A stretch of 7,454 bases of DNA. Origin: Syntrophomonadaceae bacterium (GTDB lineage: Bacteria > Bacillota > Syntrophomonadia > Syntrophomonadales > Syntrophomonadaceae). The notes beneath the pieces are model-generated. The model was not told the origin of the DNA. It saw only the letters and a program-made list of their open reading frames with translations, and did no database searches. Positions 1 through 5,734 of this stretch are shown here, piece by piece. Made by a program: the position numbers and the translations under genes. How positions within the stretch are numbered: position 1 is the stretch's first letter; the number at the start of each line of letters is the position of its first letter. The stretch spans positions 1-7,454 of the forward strand of contig JAAYJY010000233.1 in assembly GCA_012522705.1 (NCBI GenBank), written 5' to 3'.

Positions 1-1278
1 CACCTGCAGCAGATAGCTGCCAACGCCATTGAACCCATCGACATCGTGGCGGTCAACCTCTATCCCTTCCGGGAAACCATAGCCAAACCGGATGTGAGTC
101 TGGCCGAGGCCATTGAGAATATCGACATCGGCGGGCCTGCCATGGTCCGCTCGGCGGCCAAGAACTACCAGGACGTGGTGATAATCGTCAAGCCGGAATT
201 CTATCCACCGGTGCTGCAGGAACTGCAGACCTCCGGCCAGGTCAGTGAGTCCACCAGGTTCCAGCTGGCCCGGGAGGCTTTTTCCCACACTGGCGCCTAT
301 GATGCCATGATATCCTCATACCTGGCCCGCCTGCAGGGTGTGCCTTTTCCGGACAATATGGTCCTGGCCGGGGAGAAGGTTTATGAACTGCGTTACGGGG
401 AAAACCCCCACCAGAAGGCAGCCTTTTACCGCAGCCCGGACCCGGGCCTGGGATTGGCCGATGCCCGCCAGCTGAACGGCAAAGAGCTGTCCTATAATAA
501 CATCGTCGATATCCAGGCCGGCTGGTCATTGGTCAAGGAATTCGACCAGACTGCCTGTGTGATAATCAAACACACTAATCCCTGCGGAACTGCGATAGCG
601 GCTACCTTGGCCGAAGCCTATGAAAATGCTTTTGCCGGCGATCCGGTTTCCGCATATGGCGGCATAATCGCCTTCAACCGAACCGTAGACCTGAACACCG
701 CCCGCAAAGCAGCCGAGCCCTTTATGGAATGCATTATCGCCCCCGGCTACGAGCCCGAAGCCCTGGTGGTGCTGCAGGCCAAGAAAAATCTGCGCCTGCT
801 GGAATTGCCGATAGTGACCGCCGCAGAGATGCAGGACAAGTCGGTGGAAGGCGGATTCGTGGTGCAGGAAAGTGACCAGGGCGCGGTGGATATGGATAAC
901 ATCCAGGTGGTGACCAAGAAGGCGCCCACTGAAGAGGAACTGCAAGAGATGGCTTTTGCCATGAAGGTGGCCAAGCATGTCAAGTCCAATGCCATCGTGA
1001 TCGCCAAAAAAGGCATGACCATCGGGGTCGGGGCGGGACAGATGAACCGGGTGGGTTCTGCCGCTATCGCTCTACAGAACCGGGAGGCCTGTAAGGGTGC
1101 CGTGATGGCCTCTGACGCCTTCTTCCCCTTTAAGGACACGGTAGAACTGGCGGCCCAGGCTGGCATCACCGCCATCATTCAGCCGGGGGGTTCGATCCGC
1201 GATCAGGAGAGCATCGAAGAATGCGACCTTCATGGGATCAGCATGATATTCACCGGCACGCGTCATTTCAAGCATTAA
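1..1278 (+). CDS. purH: PurH, bifunctional AICAR formyltransferase / IMP cyclohydrolase (5' partial)
   Basis: PurH catalyses the last two steps of de novo IMP synthesis: formyl transfer from 10-formyl-THF to AICAR, then ring closure to IMP. The frame is open from base 1. The first codons read into the conserved cyclohydrolase segment VNLYPF, so the GTG at 46 is an internal valine codon, not a start. About 85-90 N-terminal residues of a usual 510-515 lie upstream; 425 codons are visible. Cyclohydrolase domain: IDIGGPAMVRSAAKN (121-165). Transformylase domain: LRYGENPHQ, QLNGKELSYNN, the catalytic Lys-His of KHTNPCG (K 568-570, H 571-573), GDPVSAYGG, HVKSNAI, SDAFFPFKD, IIQPGGSIRDQES and the typical C-terminus FTGTRHFKH. 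No disruption is seen. It lies just upstream of purD, as in many bacterial pur operons. Identification is secure. Confidence 0.97.
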   Translation, partial: HLQQIAANAIEPIDIVAVNLYPFRETIAKPDVSLAEAIENIDIGGPAMVRSAAKNYQDVVIIVKPEFYPPVLQELQTSGQVSESTRFQLAREAFSHTGAYDAMISSYLARLQGVPFPDNMVLAGEKVYELRYGENPHQKAAFYRSPDPGLGLADARQLNGKELSYNNIVDIQAGWSLVKEFDQTACVIIKHTNPCGTAIAATLAEAYENAFAGDPVSAYGGIIAFNRTVDLNTARKAAEPFMECIIAPGYEPEALVVLQAKKNLRLLELPIVTAAEMQDKSVEGGFVVQESDQGAVDMDNIQVVTKKAPTEEELQEMAFAMKVAKHVKSNAIVIAKKGMTIGVGAGQMNRVGSAAIALQNREACKGAVMASDAFFPFKDTVELAAQAGITAIIQPGGSIRDQESIEECDLHGISMIFTGTRHFKH

Positions 1279-1282
1279 GAGC

Positions 1283-1288
1283 AGGAGG
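1283..1288 (+). promoter_or_regulatory. Shine-Dalgarno of purD (decides start)
   Basis: A perfect AGGAGG lies in the purH-purD gap. It is 9 bases from the TTG at 1298 but 15 bases from the ATG at 1304. The spacing favours TTG initiation, although family alignment alone would accept the ATG. Confidence 0.7.
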
Positions 1289-1297
1289 CGAGCGAGC

Positions 1298-2578
1298 TTG
1301 GGTATGAGAGTATTGGTAATCGGGTCCGGCGGCCGTGAGCACGCCCTGGTGTGGAAACTGGCGCAGAGTCCCAGGGTCGAACAACTGTATGCCGCCCCGG
1401 GCAATCCCGGCATGGCTGCCCAGGCAGAATGCATAGATATAAAAGCTGATGATATAGAGGGTCTGCTGGATTTCGCCCAGCAGAACAGGATCGGCCTGAC
1501 CGTGGTGGGACCGGAAGCACCGTTGGTCAAGGGTATAGTGGACGCTTTCCGGTCCGCCGGGCTGGAGATATTTGGCCCTACCGCGGCCGCCGCCCGCTTG
1601 GAAGGCAGCAAGGTGTTCGCCAAGAATTTGTTTAAGAAATATGGGATCCCCACCGCTCGCTTTGAGGTATTCGACGATGTATCCGCCGCTCGTGCCTATG
1701 CGGCTACTTTTACCAACCAGGGTCAGTCCGTGGTGGTGAAGGCCCACGGCCTGGCAGCCGGCAAAGGGGTAGTAGTGGCGGCCGACCAGACAGACGCGGA
1801 GGAAGCGACCACCCGCATCATGCAGGACAAGAGTTTTGGCGCTTCCGGGGATCAAATAGTGGTGGAGGAGTGTCTGGTAGGGCAGGAATTGAGTTTCTTT
1901 GCTATCAGCGATGGCCGGAATTTTCTCCCCCTGCTGTCCGCTCAGGACCACAAGCGGATCTTCGAGAATGATGAGGGGCCCAACACCGGGGGCATGGGAG
2001 CTTATACCAACCCGCCCCTGTACACGCCGATTTTGTACCAGCGCATCGCGGAAGAGGTTATCAAGCCCACCATTGCCGCCATGCGCCAGGAAGGCTGTCC
2101 TTATACCGGGGTTTTGTATGCCGGCCTGATGATAACGGCTGAAGGGCCCAAGGTTTTGGAGTATAACGCCCGCTTTGGGGACCCGGAGACCCAGGTCTTG
2201 ATGCCCATGATCAAGAGCGACCTGCTGCCGCTGTTGGCAGGAGCGGCCCGGGAGGATCTGACCGGAGTTTCGGTAGAACTGGAAACCGGGGCCTGCGTGG
2301 GAGTGGTGCTGGCCTCGGGGGGCTATCCGGGCTCATACCAGAAGGGCAAGGTCATCCAGGGCTTGGAAGACCTGGATGCTGGGACAATGGTGTTCCAGGC
2401 CGGCACCGCGCTGCGGGATGGGTGTCTGATCACTGATGGCGGCCGGGTGTTGGCGGTGGTCTGCAGGGGGGACAGCATCCGCGAGGCGATCGACACTGTT
2501 TACCGGGAGACAGCCAAGGTGAGTTTCGAAGGCATGCATTATCGCCGCGACATTGGCCGGCGGGCATTGTCAGAGTGA
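1298..2578 (+). CDS. purD: PurD, phosphoribosylamine-glycine ligase (GAR synthetase)
   Basis: PurD is an ATP-grasp ligase that joins glycine to 5-phosphoribosylamine with ATP, the second step of purine synthesis. Visible motifs, numbered from the TTG: N-domain VLVIGSGGREHAL (5-17), APGNPG (33-38), GPEAPL (71-76); ATP-grasp region with LEGSKVFAKNL (101-111), the KA-GLAAGKGV loop (148-158), AQDHKR (215-220), GPNTGGMGAY (227-236) and YNARFGDPETQ (289-299), which fits the GARS signature. Length 426 aa (424 from the ATG) is normal. Start choice: TTG 1298 has ideal spacing from AGGAGG, while ATG 1304 gives the most common family N-terminus (M-R-V-L-V-I-G); both remain possible. One oddity is His at 150 where bacterial enzymes usually have Asp (KADGLAAGKGV). 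It follows purH by 19 bases, so the two are probably co-transcribed. Confidence 0.96.
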   Translation: MGMRVLVIGSGGREHALVWKLAQSPRVEQLYAAPGNPGMAAQAECIDIKADDIEGLLDFAQQNRIGLTVVGPEAPLVKGIVDAFRSAGLEIFGPTAAAARLEGSKVFAKNLFKKYGIPTARFEVFDDVSAARAYAATFTNQGQSVVVKAHGLAAGKGVVVAADQTDAEEATTRIMQDKSFGASGDQIVVEECLVGQELSFFAISDGRNFLPLLSAQDHKRIFENDEGPNTGGMGAYTNPPLYTPILYQRIAEEVIKPTIAAMRQEGCPYTGVLYAGLMITAEGPKVLEYNARFGDPETQVLMPMIKSDLLPLLAGAAREDLTGVSVELETGACVGVVLASGGYPGSYQKGKVIQGLEDLDAGTMVFQAGTALRDGCLITDGGRVLAVVCRGDSIREAIDTVYRETAKVSFEGMHYRRDIGRRALSE

Positions 2579-2592
2579 TGATCGCACGATCA
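2579..2592. repeat. 14-bp palindrome just after purD stop
   Basis: TGATCGCACGATCA is a perfect 6-bp inverted repeat around a CA centre. It starts inside the purD stop region and ends on the first A of the AGGAGG at 2592-2597. As RNA it could form a 5-bp stem with a GCAC loop. No U-run follows, so it is not an intrinsic terminator. It could be a protein-binding site, a weak SD-masking hairpin or chance. Confidence 0.35.
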
Positions 2593-2606
2593 GGAGGACG
2601 GTTCTC

Positions 2607-2642
2607 TTGGTCGCCGCTAATATTAAGGGAGGCTGCGTGTGA
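2607..2642 (+). CDS. possible 11-codon leader mini-ORF (MVAANIKGGCV)
   Basis: A TTG codon sits 9 bases after a perfect AGGAGG (2592-2597) and opens an 11-codon frame. The frame ends in a TGA that overlaps the GTG start of the next gene (GTGA at 2639-2642). A strong SD plus a four-base stop/start overlap is the usual layout for translational coupling. The peptide resembles nothing I recognise and has no run of a regulatory amino acid, so classical attenuation is not indicated. An overlapping alternative is a 22-codon frame, 2578-2646, whose ATG overlaps the purD stop (TGATG) but has no clear SD of its own. Either may be chance. Confidence 0.25.
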   Translation: MVAANIKGGCV

Positions 2643-3169
2643 GTAAAGAAAAGAACCCCTATATCAGGGTACCGCTGGCGATAGCGTTCATAGCCATGTT
2701 GTTTTTCTTGCCGACCCGGGAGTTTCTGAAGCTCACCTTCCTCTTGGGCTGCCCTTTTATTCTTATACTGGGTTATATGGTCAAAAGACCCCGCTATAGC
2801 TTGACATGGATCCTGGCAGGCCTGTTGCTGCTGCCCATCGTGGGCTACTATGTCTACAGCCTGATACATCTGCCCGAACGGGTCCAGGTCCACGCGATCA
2901 TAAGCGAAGGAGCCGGGCTGGTGGCTGAGGGCCGTTTTGATGAGGCCATCGCGGAGTACGAGAAATTGGAGGAATTCGGTCACGTGGATCGGATGGAGAA
3001 GGCAATCGCGAAGGCCGAGAGGGAAAGGGATGCCCGCCAGCAGCTGATCCAAGCCCAGGAACTTTTAAACAGCGGCCACGAGGGGGAAGCCCGCAAGATA
3101 CTGGAAGCGATCCCGGTCGAATCCAGGGCTGGTCAGGAAGCTTCAAAAATATTGCGAGGCTTGAAATAA
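2639..3169 (+). CDS. small membrane protein with TPR-like C-terminal region, function unknown
   Basis: This 176-residue protein starts at GTG 2639, six bases after GGGAGG (2627-2632). I do not recognise a named family. Three hydrophobic segments are visible at about residues 11-24, 30-48 and 55-77. The basic cluster KRPR (49-52) lies between the second and third. With a basic N-terminus (K3, K5, R10), the positive-inside rule suggests N-in and the C-terminal half outside, but this is a weak inference. Residues 85-176 are helical and charged and hold two TPR-like units: GRFDEAIAEYEKL (98-110) and LLNSGHEGEARKILEAI (142-158). No catalytic motif is seen. It may be a membrane-anchored scaffold or assembly factor. 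It sits between purD and the HD gene in the same orientation, so co-transcription is likely, but nothing ties it directly to purine or histidine synthesis. Confidence 0.8.
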   Translation: MSKEKNPYIRVPLAIAFIAMLFFLPTREFLKLTFLLGCPFILILGYMVKRPRYSLTWILAGLLLLPIVGYYVYSLIHLPERVQVHAIISEGAGLVAEGRFDEAIAEYEKLEEFGHVDRMEKAIAKAERERDARQQLIQAQELLNSGHEGEARKILEAIPVESRAGQEASKILRGLK

Positions 3170-3195
3170 TATGTTGATATTGAGGCGGTAATAAT

Positions 3196-3861
3196 ATGCC
3201 AGTAACTCTGCAGACTATCAAAGACAACCCCCTGGTCAACGATTATTTGAAGATGGGCAACAACTATATAGGCTGTGTGGGGGCGCTGGAACATAATGTC
3301 CAGCATGCGGAATACACTTCCGCCTTATGCTCTGACATCCTGACTCAACTGGGATGTCCCGAACGGGAGGCGGAGCTGGGGGCTATCGCCGGTTATCTCC
3401 ATGATATCGGCAACCTGGTCAATCGTTATGGTCATGGGATGTCGGGAGCCTTGATGGCTTTCGGCATATTGACGGACATGGGGATGGAACCGGAGGAGAT
3501 AGCTACTATTATCGGCGCCATCGGCAACCACGAAGAACATGCCCAGGGCCAGCCGGTCAATAACGTGGCGGCCGCCCTTATCCTTGCCGACAAATCGGAT
3601 GTGCATCGCACCCGGGTGCGCAAAAACGATTTCGCCGCTTTTACTACCAGGGATCGGGTGAATTACGCGGTGACCCGTTCCGGGTTGGAAGTGGAATCGG
3701 GATCACGGACTATAATAATGAGGCTGGAGATCGACACCCAGGTTACCTCGGTGATGGAATATTTCGAAATATTTCTCACCAAGATGCTGATGTGCCGTCA
3801 TGCTGCCCAACATTTGCGGTGCGAGTTTGAACTGTTTATAAACGATACCCGGCTGTTGTAA
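3196..3861 (+). CDS. HD-domain metal-dependent phosphohydrolase
   Basis: This 221-residue protein starts at ATG 3196 after a GAGG-containing SD (3182-3185). Residues about 30-145 form an HD domain: His37 (with His33 nearby), the HD pair His69-Asp70 in GYLHDIGN, His80 in GHGMSG, His112 in GNHEE, and Asp132 in LILADKSDVHR. This H...HD...H...H...D pattern is typical of HD enzymes that bind one or two metals, such as the YqeK type, so an active phosphohydrolase is likely. The substrate is unknown; a nucleotide or phosphorylated metabolite would suit the setting, by inference only. Residues about 150-221 form a second alpha/beta region I cannot name. There is no signal peptide or membrane segment, so it should be cytoplasmic. 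It is 26 bases after the membrane gene and 48 bases before hisZ, suggesting shared transcription. Confidence 0.88.
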   Translation: MPVTLQTIKDNPLVNDYLKMGNNYIGCVGALEHNVQHAEYTSALCSDILTQLGCPEREAELGAIAGYLHDIGNLVNRYGHGMSGALMAFGILTDMGMEPEEIATIIGAIGNHEEHAQGQPVNNVAAALILADKSDVHRTRVRKNDFAAFTTRDRVNYAVTRSGLEVESGSRTIIMRLEIDTQVTSVMEYFEIFLTKMLMCRHAAQHLRCEFELFINDTRLL

Positions 3862-3882
3862 TGGGAAGCCGGGTGTATAAAC
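3834..3882. repeat. two-part inverted repeat spanning HD stop and hisZ leader
   Basis: ACCCGGCT (3847-3854) is mirrored by AGCCGGGT (3867-3874) around a 12-base loop that contains the HD stop codon. Outside this, GTTTATA (3834-3840) is mirrored by TATAAAC (3876-3882), giving 15 pairs with a 6-versus-1-base internal loop. No U-tract follows (the next bases are CCGAATCAGGG), so it is not a standard terminator. It lies 15 bases before the hisZ SD and could be a hairpin affecting mRNA stability or hisZ translation. Confidence 0.5.
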
Positions 3883-3897
3883 CGAATCAGGGAACAT

Positions 3898-3903
3898 AAG
3901 GAG
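3898..3903 (+). promoter_or_regulatory. Shine-Dalgarno of hisZ (decides start)
   Basis: AAGGAG ends directly against the in-frame TTG at 3904 but lies six bases from the ATG at 3910. Zero spacing rules out the TTG and fixes the hisZ start at 3910. Confidence 0.85.
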
Positions 3904-3909
3904 TTGGCT

Positions 3910-5079
3910 ATGAGGAACAGAGAAATACCCAAGGGCCTGCGAGATCTGCTGCCGGACGAGATGAGGACCCGCCGCAAACTGGAAAGGAAAGCGGTGGAGC
4001 TGTTTGCCGCCTGCGGTTATGATGAGGTGCTGACCCCGACCTTCGAGTTTCTGGAGGTAGTGGAGGCGGGCGGCAATATCCGGGAAAAGCTGTTTCTGTT
4101 TATGGACCGGGAAGGCGGTATCCTGTCGCTGCGGCCGGAGATGACCGTCTCCATAGCCCGTCTGGCCTCCACCCATCTGCAGGATGGGATGCTGCCCCGG
4201 CGCCTCTTCTACTCAGCCAACGTATTCCGTCACGTCCAGCCCCATCTGGCTCAATACCGGGAGTTCTGGCAGACCGGGATTGAATTGCTGGGAGCCGCCG
4301 GCCCCCGGGCCGACGCCGAGGTGATCGGCCTGGCCGTAAAGGTGATGCGGGAGTTCGGCCTGGAGAACTTCAAGGTTAGCCTCAACCATATCGGTATATT
4401 TAATTCCCTGTTGGATGTGCGCGACATCGAGCCTAAAGACCGGGAATTGGTCCGCCGCCTGGCTACCAAGAAAGATCTGGTGGGACTGACGGAGGCCCTG
4501 GACCGGATGCCGGTGGACGACTTGCTTAAAGAGACCATAGCCTTGCTGCCTACCCTGCATGGAGGACTGGAGGTTTTGCAAAAACTGTCCTACCTGGATG
4601 AAAATCCGTCCTGCGCTCGGGCGGCGGAAGAACTGACCGCCACCTATAACGCCCTCAAAGCGATGGGAGTGGAAGAACAGGTGCTGATAGACATGGGTAT
4701 CCTGCGGGGTTTGGACTATTATACCGGGGTGGTGTTCGAAGGATTTTCCCCGGACCTGGGTTATGGATTGCTGGGGGGAGGGCGCTACGACCGCCTCTTG
4801 TCCCAGTTCGGTTTTCCCTGCCCGGCCACCGGATTTGCCCTGGGATTGGATCGCTTGACCTTGGTGCTTAAGGACCGGGAACAGGAGCCAACCCGCTACC
4901 TGGTGGGCGGGGAAGATTGGGCGGCTATGGTGGCTGCCGCGGAGACGATGAGAAACGAAGGCTGTGTCGTGAATCTGGATGTAGAGGGACTGGACCGCGA
5001 CCAACTGCAAGCCAAGGTGGCTGACCAGCCCGGATGGAGCCTCATCTATATCGATGACCTCGCGCAAGGGGGTAGATGA
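3910..5079 (+). CDS. hisZ: HisZ, ATP phosphoribosyltransferase regulatory subunit
   Basis: HisZ is a histidyl-tRNA synthetase paralogue without charging activity. It binds short-form HisG to make the hetero-octameric ATP phosphoribosyltransferase and mediates histidine feedback. The protein has 389 residues from ATG 3910, normal for the family. Class II synthetase-like core: PKGLRDLLPDE (7-17), LRPEMTVSIAR (74-84), the motif-2 region VFRHVQPHLAQYREFWQTG (105-123), RGLDYYTG (266-273), GGGRYDRL (289-296) and motif 3 GFALGLDRL (308-316). Only about 70 residues follow motif 3, too few for a full HisRS anticodon-binding domain. That, plus hisG next door, separates it from HisS. Its TGA overlaps an ATG (ATGA at 5076-5079) at the hisG junction, which suggests coupled translation of the two subunits. 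Confidence 0.95.
   Translation: MRNREIPKGLRDLLPDEMRTRRKLERKAVELFAACGYDEVLTPTFEFLEVVEAGGNIREKLFLFMDREGGILSLRPEMTVSIARLASTHLQDGMLPRRLFYSANVFRHVQPHLAQYREFWQTGIELLGAAGPRADAEVIGLAVKVMREFGLENFKVSLNHIGIFNSLLDVRDIEPKDRELVRRLATKKDLVGLTEALDRMPVDDLLKETIALLPTLHGGLEVLQKLSYLDENPSCARAAEELTATYNALKAMGVEEQVLIDMGILRGLDYYTGVVFEGFSPDLGYGLLGGGRYDRLLSQFGFPCPATGFALGLDRLTLVLKDREQEPTRYLVGGEDWAAMVAAAETMRNEGCVVNLDVEGLDRDQLQAKVADQPGWSLIYIDDLAQGGR
5066..5073 (+). promoter_or_regulatory. Shine-Dalgarno of hisG
   Basis: AAGGGGGT can pair along its full length with the 16S 3' end if one G-U wobble is allowed. It is two bases from ATG 5076 and eight from ATG 5082, which favours the second ATG. Confidence 0.6.
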
Positions 5080-5081
5080 TT

Positions 5082-5732
5082 ATGGAGGACAACCGCCTGA
5101 CCATAGCCTTATCCAAGGGTACTCTGCTCAAACCTACTGTTGCCCTGTTGGAATCGGCCGGGCTGCCTGCGGATGGCGTCCTGTCTGATAGCCGGGCCAT
5201 GATTTTCGATCACCCCGGGGAGCCCCCCATCCGTTATATAATCTGCCGCCCCACCGATGTCCCGGCCTATGTGGAACACGGGGCCGCCGACCTGGGCATC
5301 GTGGGCAAGGATGTCATAGTCGAGCAGGGCAAGGACGTATTCGAGATGGCCGATCTCAAATACGGCTACTGCCGCTTCGTAGTGGCCATTCCGGCGGGGT
5401 TGGAGGGTATAAACCTGAGGGACTTGAATTATAGACGCGTGGCTACCAAGTTCCCCCGCGTGGCTGAAAATTTCTTCCGTCAGCAGGGTTTGCAGGCTGA
5501 GGTCATCGAACTGCATGGCAATATCGAACTGGCCCCGCTGATGGGTCTGTCCGACGTGATCGTCGACCTGGTCTCGACCGGACGCACCTTGAAGGAAAAC
5601 AATCTGCTGGAACTGGTCACCATAATGGATTCGACCAGCCGTCTGATCGGCAACCTGGTCAGTTTCCGGACCAAATACGACGTCATCCAGCCTTTGCTGG
5701 AAAAAATAAAAGCATTGGTGAAGGAGCAATAG
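5082..5732 (+). CDS. hisG: HisG, ATP phosphoribosyltransferase catalytic subunit (short form)
   Basis: HisG condenses ATP with PRPP to phosphoribosyl-ATP, the committed and feedback-controlled step of histidine synthesis. Visible features from ATG 5082 (216 aa): N-terminal LTIALSKGTLL (6-16), CRPTDVPAYVEHGAADLGIVGKD within about 55-77, RVATKFPRVAENFF (119-132), GNIELAPLMGLSD (146-158) and the PRPP-binding loop VIVDLVSTGRTL (159-170). The protein ends soon after, without the roughly 80-residue C-terminal regulatory domain of long HisG, so it must rely on HisZ encoded just upstream. Start: ATG 5076 overlaps the hisZ stop, but ATG 5082 has better SD spacing; the difference is two residues. The family motif KGR reads KGT here; this position is not strictly invariant in HisZ-dependent enzymes. 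The hisD SD (AAGGAG, 5721-5726) lies inside the hisG 3' end. Confidence 0.96.
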   Translation: MEDNRLTIALSKGTLLKPTVALLESAGLPADGVLSDSRAMIFDHPGEPPIRYIICRPTDVPAYVEHGAADLGIVGKDVIVEQGKDVFEMADLKYGYCRFVVAIPAGLEGINLRDLNYRRVATKFPRVAENFFRQQGLQAEVIELHGNIELAPLMGLSDVIVDLVSTGRTLKENNLLELVTIMDSTSRLIGNLVSFRTKYDVIQPLLEKIKALVKEQ

Positions 5733-5734
5733 CG

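Noticed and set aside
46..48. GTG at 46 as the start of the first gene
   Set aside because: The frame is open to base 1 and upstream codons continue the conserved PurH sequence, so the GTG is an internal codon of a truncated gene.
1268..1951. Minus-strand open frame opposite purD (227 codons)
   Set aside because: It is a shadow of purD. Its translation has no family motifs and no independent context.
3685..3716. Internal promoter in the HD gene: TTGGAA (3685-3690) and TATAAT (3711-3716)
   Set aside because: The spacer is 20 bases, well beyond the usual 16-18, and the site is inside coding sequence.
3847..3874. Hairpin as an intrinsic terminator of the upstream transcript
   Set aside because: The stem is adequate, but no U-tract follows, so it is reported only as an inverted repeat.
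3904..3906. TTG at 3904 as hisZ start
   Set aside because: It touches the AAGGAG directly with no spacer, while ATG 3910 has a six-base spacer.
4213..5067. Long open frame on the minus strand opposite hisZ (284 codons)
   Set aside because: It lies wholly antisense to a strongly supported gene, has a low-complexity Gln/His/Gly-rich translation, no recognisable motif, and is explained by GC-biased codon use.
3910..5079. Histidyl-tRNA synthetase (HisS) instead of HisZ
   Set aside because: It lacks a full anticodon-binding domain after motif 3, has divergent synthetase motifs and sits next to short-form hisG, all of which point to HisZ.
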